NCBI RefSeq assembly: GCF_021310995.1
Contig: NZ_CP054150.1
Location: 2,604,001-2,668,000, forward strand
Direction of reading: 5' to 3'
Length of the DNA: 64,000 nt
Origin: Agrobacterium vaccinii
GTDB lineage: Bacteria > Pseudomonadota > Alphaproteobacteria > Rhizobiales > Rhizobiaceae
The position numbers and the translations under genes were made by a program. Under the pieces are notes generated by a model that saw only the letters and a program-made list of their open reading frames with translations, ran no database searches and had not been told where the DNA came from. Every line of letters begins with the position of its first letter. The stretch's first letter is position 1. This document shows, in pieces, positions 9,199 through 18,277 of the stretch.

Positions 9199-10224
9199 TC
9201 AGCTGAACACTTTCAGGCTGGCTGCTTTCCTGACAGGCAGGTCGAAGGCGAGCGGCGTGCCGATATCCTGCACCGGCAAGGCGGCATCGACCTCGGCCTT
9301 GATCGGCCCCAGCGGCGTATCCAGCAGATATTCCCGCGCATTGCCCGCAAAAGACGTGCCGCGCACAGTTCCCTCGAAAGGTCCTGAACCGAGGGTCACC
9401 ATGCGCGGCCTCCAGGCAAGTCCCGCCGTACTCGGAACCTGGCCAGAAAGGGGGATGCTTCCGTTATCAGTCTTGAGCAAACCACCCTCGAGACGAAAGA
9501 TATTTTCGAAGCCGACGAAATCGGCCACGAAGGACGAGACAGGTGCGTTGTAGATGTCTTCCGGCGTGCCGATCTGCTCGATGGCACCGTTCTTCATCAC
9601 CACGATACGGTCGGCCAGCGCCAAAGCCTCGATCTGGTCGTGGGTGACGAAAATCATGGTGACGCCGGTGGCTTTTTGCACGCGCTGAAGTTCGGTACGC
9701 ATTTCAAGCCGCAGCCGGGCATCGAGGTTCGAAAGCGGTTCGTCCAGCAGCAGGACCTTGGGGTCCATGACCATGGAACGGGCCAGCGCCACGCGCTGCT
9801 GCTGGCCACCGGAGAGTTCCGCCGGTTTGCGGGAGGCAAAGGTGGATAGGCCAACGGATTTAAGCCCGGATGCGACCTTATCATCCAGCGCAGAACCCTT
9901 CATGCCCTTCAGCTTCAAACCGAAGGCGACATTTTCGTAGACGGTGAGATGCGGAAAAAGCGCGTAGGACTGGAACACTAGCCCCACCGCCCGCTTGTTG
10001 GCGGACACGCGGGTGATATCGGCACCATCAAGATCGATGCGACCACCGGCCACCGGCATCAGCCCGGCAATGGCGCGCATGGTCGTGGTCTTGCCGCAGC
10101 CGGATGGGCCGAGCAGTGCCAGCAGTTCGCCCTTGCGGATATCGAGGTTCAGGTCTTTCACGGCAATGGAATTGCCATAGGCCAGCGAGAGGTTCTGGAG
10201 CGAGAGATAATTTGCATCAGACAT
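9199..10224 (-). CDS. ABC transporter ATP-binding protein, PotA/FbpC-like
   Basis: ATPase of the importer encoded by this operon. In the 341-residue product, Walker A is GPSGCGKT (39-46), the Q-loop glutamine is near 85 (FQSYALFP), the signature is LSGGQQQR (from 137), and Walker B is VLLLDEP (157-163). A C-terminal TOBE-like regulatory domain follows. The start at 10224 overlaps the preceding permease stop by eight bases. This ATPase type serves polyamine, thiamine, ferric iron or phosphonate importers, so the family alone does not give the substrate. The enzymes downstream suggest a nucleoside or a related compound. Confidence 0.92.
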   Translation of the reverse strand: MSDANYLSLQNLSLAYGNSIAVKDLNLDIRKGELLALLGPSGCGKTTTMRAIAGLMPVAGGRIDLDGADITRVSANKRAVGLVFQSYALFPHLTVYENVAFGLKLKGMKGSALDDKVASGLKSVGLSTFASRKPAELSGGQQQRVALARSMVMDPKVLLLDEPLSNLDARLRLEMRTELQRVQKATGVTMIFVTHDQIEALALADRIVVMKNGAIEQIGTPEDIYNAPVSSFVADFVGFENIFRLEGGLLKTDNGSIPLSGQVPSTAGLAWRPRMVTLGSGPFEGTVRGTSFAGNAREYLLDTPLGPIKAEVDAALPVQDIGTPLAFDLPVRKAASLKVFS

Positions 10225-10996
10225 AACGGGAGAACCCCAGAAAACGTTCGGCCATGAAAACAATGCCGATGGACAGGAAGGCGAGCAGCGAAGAGAGCGC
10301 CGCAACGGATGGGTCGAAGACGATTTCCATATAGCCCAGCATATCGATCGGCAGGGTGCGCACGCCGGGACCGGAGAGGAACAGCGACACCGGCACCTGA
10401 TTGAAGCTGGTGACGAAGCCCAGAATGAAGGCCGAGAGAATGCCGCCCCTGATATTGGGCAGTACGACGCGGAAGAAGGCGCCGATGCGCGACGAGCCGA
10501 GCAGCACCGCTGCTTCCTCGATATCCGAGCGCAGATTGGTGAGGCTGGCCGACACGACGCGCACCGCATAGGGCAGGATCAGCGCCGTATGTGCCAGAAA
10601 CAGTGCAAGAGTTATGCCGATGCCGAAGGGAACGACGAAATAGCGTAGAAGCGCCAGACCAACGATAATGCCGGGAACGATGATGGGGGCCGAGACGATG
10701 GTTCGGATGGTTTCCGAAAAGGGCAGCTTGTAGCGCGACATGGCGTAGGATGCGGGCACACCGAGGATCAGTGCCGCGAATGTGCCGCCGATGGCCAGAA
10801 ACATCGACATGGCGAAACTTTCGCGGAAGCTCTCGACTGTGAAGACCTTGGCGATCCATTTCAGCGAAAAGCCCTGCGGCGGAAAGGCCAGCGTATCGCC
10901 CGCCGAAAAGGACGCGGCGACGATGATGAGAAACGGGCCGATCAGAAAGCCGATGACCAGCGCAAGCGTGAGCGGAATGAAGAGGTGCCGAGTCAT
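10217..10996 (-). CDS. ABC transporter permease, PotC-like
   Basis: Second membrane subunit of the importer (259 residues, about six hydrophobic segments). The EAA loop is visible in DIEEAAVLLGSSRIGAFFRVVLP. An upstream-extended frame exists, but the hydrophobic first segment begins at MTRHLFIPLT and its ATG (10996) overlaps the stop of the other permease as ATGA, which decides the start. It belongs to the PotC branch of the spermidine/putrescine-type permeases. Confidence 0.91.
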   Translation of the reverse strand: MTRHLFIPLTLALVIGFLIGPFLIIVAASFSAGDTLAFPPQGFSLKWIAKVFTVESFRESFAMSMFLAIGGTFAALILGVPASYAMSRYKLPFSETIRTIVSAPIIVPGIIVGLALLRYFVVPFGIGITLALFLAHTALILPYAVRVVSASLTNLRSDIEEAAVLLGSSRIGAFFRVVLPNIRGGILSAFILGFVTSFNQVPVSLFLSGPGVRTLPIDMLGYMEIVFDPSVAALSSLLAFLSIGIVFMAERFLGFSRYV

Positions 10997-11820
10997 GTCT
11001 TGTTCCTTGCCGTGGCGATGCGCTTGAGCAGGATGTTGGCTGCAAAGCACATGACGATCAGAATAAACGCGATGACGCTGGCGGCGACGAAATTGTTGGA
11101 AACCGTGACCTGCTGGTAAAGCAGGGTTTCCAGCATCAGAACCTTGGAGCCACCAAGAATGGCGGGCGTGATATAGGCCGTCAGCGAGCCGGTGAAGACC
11201 AGCGTGCCGCCGACGACAAGACCTTCCTTGGTCAAGGGCAGGATGACTTTCCAGAATACCTGCAACCAGTTCGCACCGAGCACCCGCGAGGCGGCGATGA
11301 CGTCTTTCGGCATGTTTTCCAGTGCGCTGATGAGGGAGATGATCATCAGCGGCAAGAAGAGTTGCAGCAGGCCGATGAAGACGGCCGTTTCGGAAAACAG
11401 AATGCGGATCGGCGCATCCGTCAGCCCCACCAGCTTCAGCAACTCGTTGACCATGCCGGTACGGCCGAGAATGACGATCCACGCATAGGTGCGCGCCACG
11501 GGCGAGATCATCAACGGCAGAATGACGAGGTTGATCATGTGGCCCTTAGAGTTGGCCGGCAGGTTGACGATGGCGAAGGCCGCCGCATAACCAATGATGG
11601 CGGAGACAACGGTGACGATCGCGCCGAGCTTCAGCGTGCGCAGAAACACGGCCCGGTTCAGCGGATCGAAAAAGAAATCCACATAGGCCTGAAACGTCCA
11701 GCCATCGGCAGTGCGAAACCCTTCCGACAGAAGGATGAACACGGGCACGAGGAAAACCGCCGCCGCAAAGATTGCGGCGGGCAAGGCCAGTGCCAAGGCT
11801 TCAGCCCGGTTTTGAAACAT
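10993..11820 (-). CDS. ABC transporter permease, PotB-like
   Basis: First membrane subunit of the importer (275 residues). It has about six hydrophobic segments, a long periplasmic loop after the first, and the EAA-type loop MPKDVIAASRVLGANWLQVFWKVILP. The start at 11820 is preceded by GGAGAAGACTCC-like sequence with GGAG about nine bases upstream. An in-frame extension of 36 codons would run into the repeat element and is rejected. The gap to the binding protein gene (272 bases) holds an inverted repeat element, so the permeases may be expressed at a different level from the receptor. Confidence 0.9.
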   Translation of the reverse strand: MFQNRAEALALALPAAIFAAAVFLVPVFILLSEGFRTADGWTFQAYVDFFFDPLNRAVFLRTLKLGAIVTVVSAIIGYAAAFAIVNLPANSKGHMINLVILPLMISPVARTYAWIVILGRTGMVNELLKLVGLTDAPIRILFSETAVFIGLLQLFLPLMIISLISALENMPKDVIAASRVLGANWLQVFWKVILPLTKEGLVVGGTLVFTGSLTAYITPAILGGSKVLMLETLLYQQVTVSNNFVAASVIAFILIVMCFAANILLKRIATARNKT

Positions 11821-11896
11821 GGAGTCTTCTCCGGTGTTGAAATGTCTCCGTCTTTGCTTGGCGGAGGCTTTGTTATTGAGCGTCGGTGGGTGCCAG

Positions 11897-12050
11897 CCCC
11901 CCTCTGCCCTGCCGGGCATCTCCCCCACAGGTGAGGAGATTGGCTGGGCGCGCCGTCACAGTCCAACCGCGACGTTCACTGGAAGAGGAAGGGTTGCCCC
12001 GGGTCGATCTCCCCCCTTGAGGGGGAGATGTCCGGCAGGACAGAGGGGGG
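11897..12050. repeat. Long intergenic inverted repeat element inside an operon (rhizobial mosaic-element type)
   Basis: The 30-base arms 11897-11926 and 12021-12050 are inverted copies, matching at 28 of 30 positions, beginning with a run of six C and ending with a run of six G. They enclose about 94 bases. The element sits between the solute-binding protein gene and the first permease gene. C-rich palindromic elements of this kind are, to my knowledge, dispersed in Rhizobium/Agrobacterium intergenic regions (RIME-like). The element could attenuate or protect the 3' end of the binding protein mRNA, allowing more receptor than permease. Confidence 0.8.
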
Positions 12051-12092
12051 TGACGTGCGCCAGCACGTAGCGCCCACACCCAGCAACCGTCC

Positions 12093-13115
12093 TTACTGAC
12101 CAACCTTCGCGTTCCACTCCGACAACCACTTGTCGCGGTTATCCAGCGTCGCAGCAGACGGGATGAGCTGCAGGCTCTTGGCGGTTTCTTCGCCATAGGT
12201 GATGTTGTTGGCCACCTCGTCAGAGACCTTCACCTCCTTGTTGGTCGGGCTATCGACCAGCTTTTCGGCCAGCGCCTTTTGCACATCAGTCGAGAGCCAG
12301 AAGTCCATGAACTGAAGCGCGAGATCTTCGTTTTTGCCGTTCTTTGGCACAACGAGAACATTCATGCCGCCTGTCTGGCCTTCCTTGGGTGTTGCCCATG
12401 CCAGCGGCAGATCGAGCTTGGTGAAGGGTGCCCAGGAGAAGCGGCCGATGGGGGCGGCCCAGATTTCTTCCTGCTGCATCAGCTGCACGAGCTGTGAAGA
12501 CTTGACGTAGAAGGTGACGATCTCGTCTTTCTTTTCGCCAACGGCCTCGATCGCGCCGGAGAGATCAGGCGTATCCTTGCCGATGGCCTTGCCCAGCATG
12601 TAAAGCGCAGGCGGGCCCTGATTGGTGGTGACATTCGGGAAGGCGACGTGGTCGACCACGCCGTCCTTCAAGAGATCGGCCCAGCTATCGATATTCATCT
12701 TGTCGGTGCGGTAGACGATGGAGGTGGCGTAGAAATTGACGCCGACGCTCATGCCATCGCCGTTCGGGTCCTTGGCAATGTCGTAAAGCTTGTCGACATT
12801 CGGCACCTTGGAGGTGTCGATCTTCTGGATCAGGTCCTTGCGGGTGGCAGACAACGCATCGGCCATGGACACGATGGCGAGATCGATGACCGGGCTTGCC
12901 TTGTTGGCTTCCATCTTGGCTAGGCGCTCGACGCTGTTGCCGGTTTCCACCACCAGCTTGCAGCCGCATTTGGCTTCGAACGGCGTGTAGACCAGTTCCT
13001 TGAATTCGTCCTGCGCAAAGGCATAGACGGAAATGGTCAGTGTCTTGTCCTGCGCCTGCGCGGCACCCATGGACAGCATCAGCGCGGTGCCGGATGCCAG
13101 AATGATCTTTTTCAT
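12093..13115 (-). CDS. Periplasmic solute-binding protein, PotD/FbpA-like
   Basis: Periplasmic receptor of the importer. The 340-residue product begins with a Sec signal peptide (about residues 1-21, ending AQA) and then reads as a family 1/Fe-polyamine type binding protein, with segments such as VYAFAQDEFKELVYTPFEAKCGC. A CGC pair of cysteines near residue 50 is unusual for PotD proteins and could form a disulphide or be a ligand feature. Its ATG overlaps the stop of the LacI-type regulator gene (ATGA). Ligand unknown; nucleoside, nucleobase or polyamine-like compounds are candidates given the operon. Confidence 0.88.
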   Translation of the reverse strand: MKKIILASGTALMLSMGAAQAQDKTLTISVYAFAQDEFKELVYTPFEAKCGCKLVVETGNSVERLAKMEANKASPVIDLAIVSMADALSATRKDLIQKIDTSKVPNVDKLYDIAKDPNGDGMSVGVNFYATSIVYRTDKMNIDSWADLLKDGVVDHVAFPNVTTNQGPPALYMLGKAIGKDTPDLSGAIEAVGEKKDEIVTFYVKSSQLVQLMQQEEIWAAPIGRFSWAPFTKLDLPLAWATPKEGQTGGMNVLVVPKNGKNEDLALQFMDFWLSTDVQKALAEKLVDSPTNKEVKVSDEVANNITYGEETAKSLQLIPSAATLDNRDKWLSEWNAKVGQ

Positions 13116-14179
13116 GATGTGAGTTCTCCTGCTGTCGAGGTTTTGTTGGCTGCCTGCTTCTTATTGTTCGGGCCGGACGAATGGCGGATGACCAGTTCCA
13201 TCGCCACTTTTGAGATGTCGGCGATGACACCGCCATTGGCGGAGTGGCTGTCGGGATTGTCGGTATCGATGCTGCGCACCAGCGCGGTGATGGCCAGATC
13301 GGCAATCCGCACCATGTCCATGCGAATGGTCGTCAGCGCCGGGGTCACGACAGGCGCCCAGATGAGGTCATCGAAACCTGTGACGCTGGCCTGTTCCGGC
13401 ACGGTGATGCCATCGCGCTGCAATTCGGTGAGAACGCGGAGCGCGTGGAGGTCTGAAACGGCGGCAAAGGCCGTGAAGCCCTGCGCCACCTTGGCCGCAA
13501 CGCCCAAAGGACACCCTGCCCCATTCTGATTTTCCAGAGATGCGATCCACAATGCCTCGGTTTCCGCCGTGCCGGAAAGGCCGGAGCGGATACCGCCGAC
13601 GCGGTCGTTCTGCACGTTGGAGTCAGGGTTGTTGCCGATGATGACAACCTTGCGGTGGCCGAGTTCCGACAGATGGCGACCGATCTGGAATCCGCCATCC
13701 CAATGATCGGCAGCGACCGTGTTGCCCGGCGTGGAAGGGGAATCGATAACGGCGACAGGGCAATCGACATTGCCGATGCGCGTGCCGCGACGGGGCACGA
13801 CGACCATGCCCTCGACGCCGCGTTCGACGAGGCGGTTGATCGCTTCCGTCTGCTTGGCGACATCGCCGTGACTGTCGGCGATCAACACACCATAACCGGC
13901 TTTGTCGGCGGCCTTTTCGATAGCCTGAGCGATCTGCGGAAACAGCGGATTGGCGATATCCGGCAGGACCAGGCCCAGAACACCGCTTTTGCCGGTACGC
14001 AGCGCACGACCGGCAATGCTGGGCACATAGCCAAGCTCATCAGCCTTCAGGCGGATTTTTTCGGAAAGCTCGGCGGAGACACGGCCCTTGCCGGAGAGCG
14101 CATTGGACACGGTTGCCGTCGACACACGCAGTGCCGAAGCGATTGCCGTCAGATTTGCGCCTGCACGACCCGAGGTCAT
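13112..14179 (-). CDS. LacI-family transcriptional repressor of the nucleoside operon
   Basis: A 355-residue LacI-type regulator. The N-terminal helix-turn-helix (LTAIASALRVSTATVSNALSGKGRVS region, residues about 8-33) is followed by a hinge and a periplasmic-binding-protein-like sensor domain. The frame is open back to 14230, but a perfect palindromic operator (14195-14210) lies in that extension and the HTH begins after ATG 14179, so 14179 is chosen. It is the first gene of a seven-gene minus-strand operon, with the binding protein gene overlapping its stop by four bases. Repressor and transport genes are therefore co-transcribed, and negative autoregulation relieved by the transported compound is likely. 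Confidence 0.9.
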   Translation of the reverse strand: MTSGRAGANLTAIASALRVSTATVSNALSGKGRVSAELSEKIRLKADELGYVPSIAGRALRTGKSGVLGLVLPDIANPLFPQIAQAIEKAADKAGYGVLIADSHGDVAKQTEAINRLVERGVEGMVVVPRRGTRIGNVDCPVAVIDSPSTPGNTVAADHWDGGFQIGRHLSELGHRKVVIIGNNPDSNVQNDRVGGIRSGLSGTAETEALWIASLENQNGAGCPLGVAAKVAQGFTAFAAVSDLHALRVLTELQRDGITVPEQASVTGFDDLIWAPVVTPALTTIRMDMVRIADLAITALVRSIDTDNPDSHSANGGVIADISKVAMELVIRHSSGPNNKKQAANKTSTAGELTS

Positions 14180-14194
14180 GGCCTGTCCATTCGT

Positions 14195-14210
14195 GATTAA
14201 ACGTTTAATC
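14195..14210. promoter_or_regulatory. Palindromic LacI-type operator
   Basis: GATTAAACGTTTAATC is a perfect 16-base palindrome with the central CG and A/T flanks typical of LacI/GalR-family operators. It lies 15 bases upstream of the start of the LacI-type gene, where a repressor would block transcription of the whole operon. I see no second copy before the other genes of the operon. Confidence 0.8.
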
Positions 14211-14296
14211 AGGCTAAAGCGAAACTTCATTTTTGTCGAGTCGCCATAAGGTTGATTTTTGTGCGCGAAGGCTAAGTGCCGAAAACAAGCGCGAAA

Positions 14297-15211
14297 TTAT
14301 CGCCCGGTTTCCATACGAAACGCCTCGACTTCGGCGAGAAGCCACTGCTTGAACAGCACCACGGGCGCGTGATTGATGCGCGAAAGCGGGGCGACGGCAT
14401 AATAGGAACTGGGGCTTTTGACCTGATGATCGAAAGCGGCGACCAGTTGCCCGGCTTTCAGTTCGATATCGATCAGAAACAGCGGCATCAACGCTACGCC
14501 CAAGCCTGCGATGCAGCCCTGCGCCACGCTGGAAAACTGTTCGAACCGCATGGCCGGTGCATTTTGCACGCCAAGCCCAAGGCTCTGGAACCAGTGATCC
14601 CATGCGCCGGGTCTGGATGCCATATGTAGCAGCGGCAGGGTCGAGATATCCTGCGCCTTGGCAATGGGGTGCCCTGCCAGAAAAGACGGGCTGCACACCG
14701 GTGCCACCATCTCGTCCATCAGAAACGTGCTTTCCGCCGCTGGCCAATCCGGCTGGCCGATATGGATAGCCATATCGAGGCCTTCCTTTTCGAAATCGAA
14801 TTGGCCGATGCGGGTGGCGAAATTGAGCGTGATTTCCGGGTGGGCCGCCACGAATTTGGGAATGCGCGGCAACAGCCAGCGCGTACCGAAGGTGGGCAGC
14901 ATGGCAAGGTTCAATGTGTTGCCATGCGTTTTGGTCATAATCTGCAAAGATGCGGAACGGATATCGCCCAGTGCCGTGCCAATGGCTTTGGCGTAGGTCT
15001 GGCCCTCGGTGGTCAGCGAAACCCCGCGTGCGCCACGCTCGAAAAGGCGCACGCCAAGTTGTTCTTCCAGCGACAGAACCTGTCTGCTGATGGCCCCTTG
15101 CGTCAGCGAAAGCTCGTCCGCGGCCAGCGAAAAACTGCCCAGCCGCGCCACGGAATCAAAGGCGGCGAGCGCGCTGGTGGAGGGCAGAAGTTTGCGGCTG
15201 AGCGAGGTCAT
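14297..15211 (-). CDS. LysR-family regulator, probable regulator of glutaryl-CoA dehydrogenase
   Basis: A 304-residue LysR-type regulator with an N-terminal winged helix-turn-helix ([33 protein letters not shown] region, about residues 18-50) and a GcvA-like effector domain. It is divergent from gcdH with 95 bases between them, the classic arrangement for a LysR activator and its target. By analogy with GcdR regulators it probably senses glutarate or glutaryl-CoA. Function by position and family only. Confidence 0.87.
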   Translation of the reverse strand: MTSLSRKLLPSTSALAAFDSVARLGSFSLAADELSLTQGAISRQVLSLEEQLGVRLFERGARGVSLTTEGQTYAKAIGTALGDIRSASLQIMTKTHGNTLNLAMLPTFGTRWLLPRIPKFVAAHPEITLNFATRIGQFDFEKEGLDMAIHIGQPDWPAAESTFLMDEMVAPVCSPSFLAGHPIAKAQDISTLPLLHMASRPGAWDHWFQSLGLGVQNAPAMRFEQFSSVAQGCIAGLGVALMPLFLIDIELKAGQLVAAFDHQVKSPSSYYAVAPLSRINHAPVVLFKQWLLAEVEAFRMETGR

Positions 15212-15306
15212 GGCGCATTCCTATCTGTAATAGCAAAATGAGTAAACATGGCTTGCCGCGATGGTGCCAAAGGCCAATAATCGCGCCAGCAATTTGGAGA
15301 TTTACC

Positions 15307-16494
15307 GTGAGCGAACGCACAGCATTCAATTGGCAGGACCCGTTTCTTCTCGAGGACCAACTGACCGAAGACGAGCGGATGATCCGCGATACGGCAGCCG
15401 CCTTTGCCCAATCGGAGCTTCTGCCACGCATCAACGAAGCTTATCTGTCCGAAACATCCGAGCCCGAACTGTTCCGCCTGATGGGCCAGACCGGCCTTCT
15501 GGGCGTGACGCTTCCCGAAAAATACGGCGCTGCCGAAGCAAGCTACGTTGCCTACGGCCTCGTCGCCCGCGAAGTCGAACGCATCGACAGCGGCTATCGC
15601 TCGATGATGAGCGTGCAGTCGTCCCTCGTTATCTACCCCATCTTTGCCTATGGCTCGGAAGAGCAGAAGGACAAGTATCTGCCGGGCCTCGTTTCCGGCG
15701 AGTTGATCGGCTGTTTCGGCCTGACCGAACCCGATGCCGGTTCCGACCCCAACGGCATGAAGACCCGCGCCGAAAAGATCGAAGGCGGATACCGCCTGCG
15801 CGGCTCCAAGATGTGGATTTCCAATTCGCCGATTGCCGACGTTTTCGTCGTTTGGGCCAAATCAGAAGCGCATGACAACCAGATCCGCGGATTCGTACTG
15901 GAAAAAGGCATGAAGGGCCTGTCCGCACCCAAGATCGGCGGTAAGCTGTCTCTGCGCGCTTCCATCACCGGCGAAATCGTCATGGATGGCGTCGAAGTGG
16001 GTGAGGACGCGGTGCTGCCTGGCGTTTCCGGCCTCAAGGGTCCGTTCGGTTGCCTCAACCGTGCTCGCTACGGCATTTCCTGGGGTGTGCTGGGGGCGGC
16101 CGAAGACTGCTGGTTCCGCGCCCATCAGTACGGCATGGACCGCAAGCAGTTCGGTAAGCCGCTGGCTGGCATGCAGCTTTACCAGAAGAAACTGGCCGAT
16201 ATGCAGACGGAAATCACGCTCGGCCTTCAGGCGTCCTTGCGCGTCGGTCGCCTGTTCGATGACCACAAAATGGCACCGGAGATGATTTCCATCGTCAAGC
16301 GCAACAATTGCGGCAAGGCGCTGGATATCGCCCGTCAGGCCCGCGACATGCATGGCGGAAACGGCATCCAGATCGAATATCACGTCATGCGCCACGCGCA
16401 GAACCTGGAAACGGTTAACACCTATGAAGGCACGCATGACGTGCACGCGCTGATCCTGGGCCGTGCCCAGACCGGCATTCAGGCGTTTTTCTGA
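15307..16494 (+). CDS. gcdH: Glutaryl-CoA dehydrogenase
   Basis: FAD flavoprotein of the acyl-CoA dehydrogenase family that oxidises and decarboxylates glutaryl-CoA to crotonyl-CoA in lysine, tryptophan and glutarate breakdown. The 395-residue product closely follows the GCDH pattern: [15 protein letters not shown] at the N terminus, [25 protein letters not shown], and the catalytic glutamate E374 in [10 protein letters not shown]. The start is GTG 15307, chosen because GGAGA (15296-15300) lies six bases upstream and the family N terminus begins there; the open frame extends 23 codons further. Divergent from its probable LysR regulator. Confidence 0.94.
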   Translation: MSERTAFNWQDPFLLEDQLTEDERMIRDTAAAFAQSELLPRINEAYLSETSEPELFRLMGQTGLLGVTLPEKYGAAEASYVAYGLVAREVERIDSGYRSMMSVQSSLVIYPIFAYGSEEQKDKYLPGLVSGELIGCFGLTEPDAGSDPNGMKTRAEKIEGGYRLRGSKMWISNSPIADVFVVWAKSEAHDNQIRGFVLEKGMKGLSAPKIGGKLSLRASITGEIVMDGVEVGEDAVLPGVSGLKGPFGCLNRARYGISWGVLGAAEDCWFRAHQYGMDRKQFGKPLAGMQLYQKKLADMQTEITLGLQASLRVGRLFDDHKMAPEMISIVKRNNCGKALDIARQARDMHGGNGIQIEYHVMRHAQNLETVNTYEGTHDVHALILGRAQTGIQAFF

Positions 16495-16511
16495 GATAAA
16501 CCGAAACAACG

Positions 16512-16543
16512 AAACCGGCGGCCATTCGTCGCCGGTTTTGCTG
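16512..16543 (+). terminator. Rho-independent terminator after gcdH
   Basis: Nine-base stem AAACCGGCG / CGCCGGTTT (16512-16520 with 16530-16538) closing a nine-base loop, followed by a short T stretch, 18 bases after the gcdH stop. The following gene therefore probably has its own promoter. Confidence 0.75.
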
Positions 16544-16780
16544 CGATGCGAAATAAATAATACTTTTTAATGCCCTGACCGGTTGAAACCGCCGCCGCAC
16601 GAATTAATATAGAGATGTCATCATCGTCTCTGGCAGGTCCATTTGCCATATCCGGTCTCGCTGCCTTCGATTGTCCCGCAACGGAAGACATGTCATGCAG
16701 CGCCGGTAAATTCCGAGACCGCAAGTCAACGCCACAGCATCGGCACCATGCCGGTCGGTCAAGTCACGAAGGTATTTCAC

Positions 16781-18217
16781 ATGCACAGCTATCCCGACAT
16801 CAAGCTTCTCATCAACAGCGAATGGCGCGATGCCCTGTCCGGCAAGACCATCGAGGTTCTCGACCCGGCGACCGACGAGACGCTCGGCACAATCGCTCAT
16901 GCCGAAAAGGCCGATCTCGATCTGGCGCTGGACGCTGCCGATAAGGGCTTCAAGGTCTGGCGCGAAACCTCTGCATTCGAGCGTTCCAAGATCATGCGCA
17001 AGGCTGCCGATCTCGTGCGCCAGCGCATCGACTACATCGCATGGCTGATGACGCGTGAACAGGGCAAGCCACTGGCGCAGTCCAAGATGGAAATCGTCAA
17101 CGCTGCCGACACGATCGACTGGTTTGCCGAAGAGGCCCGCCGCACATACGGTCAGGTCATTCCTGCCCGATTCGGTGGCGTTTCCAACCTTGCCATCAAA
17201 TTCCCGGTCGGCCCCGTGGCCGCCTTCACGCCATGGAACTTCCCGATCAACCAAGTCGTGCGCAAGCTTTCTGCCGCCGTGGCAACCGGTTGCTCCATCA
17301 TCGTCAAGGCACCTGAGGAAACACCGGCGTCGCCTGCCGAACTCATCCGCGCCTTCGTGGATGCAGGCGTTCCGGCTGGTGTCGTCAACCTCGTTTACGG
17401 CGTACCCTCGGAAATCTCCGAATACCTCATTCCGCATCCGGTCATCCGCAAGATTTCGTTCACGGGCTCCACGCCAGTGGGCAAGCATCTGGCCGCACTG
17501 GCTGGCAAACACATGAAGCGCGCCACAATGGAACTGGGCGGTCATGCTCCTGTTCTGGTGTTCGACGATGCCGATCTGGCCAAGGCCATCGAGGTTTCCG
17601 CCACCGCCAAGTTCCGCAACGCCGGTCAGGTTTGCGTCGCCCCGACCCGCTTCCTCATTCAGGACAGCATTGCCGACAAGTTCATCGACGGCATCGTGAA
17701 ATACGCCGAGAGCGTCAAGGTCGGCAACGGTCTGGATGCAGACACGACCATGGGCCCGCTGGCCAACGAACGCCGCATTCCGGCCATGGAAGAGATGATC
17801 CAGGACGCCGTATCGAAGGGTGCCATTTTGAAAACCGGTGGCAAGCGCATCGGCAACAAGGGCAACTTCTTCGAGCCCACCGTGCTGACCGACGTCCCGA
17901 CCTCTGCCAAGATGATGAATGAAGAGCCCTTCGGCCCCGTCGCCATCGTCAACCGCTTCTCCACACTGGACGAAGCCCTGGAAGAAGCAAACCGCCTGCC
18001 CTTCGGCCTCGCATCCTACGCCTTCACAGGCTCGGTCAAAACCGCCCATGCCCTCAGCCAGCGCGTCGAAGCAGGCATGCTGACCGTCAACCACAACGGC
18101 CTCGCGATCCCTGAAGTCCCGTTCGGCGGCATCAAGGACTCCGGCTACGGCACGGAAGGCGGTTCGGAAGCGGTCGAAGCCTATCTTGAAACCCGCTTCG
18201 TCAGCCAAATGAGCTGA
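16781..18217 (+). CDS. NAD(P)-dependent aldehyde dehydrogenase, glutarate/succinate semialdehyde dehydrogenase type
   Basis: Oxidises a short omega-acid semialdehyde to the dicarboxylate. The 478-residue product has the ALDH hallmarks FTPWNFP (149-155), the FTGSTPVG cofactor loop, catalytic E251 in MELGGHAP and the nucleophile C285 in [11 protein letters not shown]. It is of the GabD/DavD type. Its position after gcdH favours glutarate semialdehyde (5-aminovalerate pathway of lysine breakdown) over succinate semialdehyde, but this is inference. The start at 16781 gives the family-length protein; an upstream extension of 46 codons lacks family resemblance. A strong terminator follows. Confidence 0.88.
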   Translation: MHSYPDIKLLINSEWRDALSGKTIEVLDPATDETLGTIAHAEKADLDLALDAADKGFKVWRETSAFERSKIMRKAADLVRQRIDYIAWLMTREQGKPLAQSKMEIVNAADTIDWFAEEARRTYGQVIPARFGGVSNLAIKFPVGPVAAFTPWNFPINQVVRKLSAAVATGCSIIVKAPEETPASPAELIRAFVDAGVPAGVVNLVYGVPSEISEYLIPHPVIRKISFTGSTPVGKHLAALAGKHMKRATMELGGHAPVLVFDDADLAKAIEVSATAKFRNAGQVCVAPTRFLIQDSIADKFIDGIVKYAESVKVGNGLDADTTMGPLANERRIPAMEEMIQDAVSKGAILKTGGKRIGNKGNFFEPTVLTDVPTSAKMMNEEPFGPVAIVNRFSTLDEALEEANRLPFGLASYAFTGSVKTAHALSQRVEAGMLTVNHNGLAIPEVPFGGIKDSGYGTEGGSEAVEAYLETRFVSQMS

Positions 18218-18240
18218 TAGAGACTTGTTCGACCTATTGC

Positions 18241-18274
18241 ACCCGGCGCTCAAAAGGCGCCGGGTTTTCTTTTG
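18241..18274 (+). terminator. Rho-independent terminator after the semialdehyde dehydrogenase gene
   Basis: Nine-base GC-rich stem ACCCGGCGC / GCGCCGGGT (18241-18249 with 18257-18265) with a seven-base loop and a T-rich tail. It separates this gene from the convergent sulfate transport operon. Confidence 0.9.
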
Positions 18275-18277
18275 TAT

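Noticed and set aside
16604..18253. 549-codon frame antisense to the semialdehyde dehydrogenase gene
   Set aside because: Same reason: low-complexity His/Gly/Asp-rich translation, no family resemblance, and the sense strand encodes a complete aldehyde dehydrogenase.
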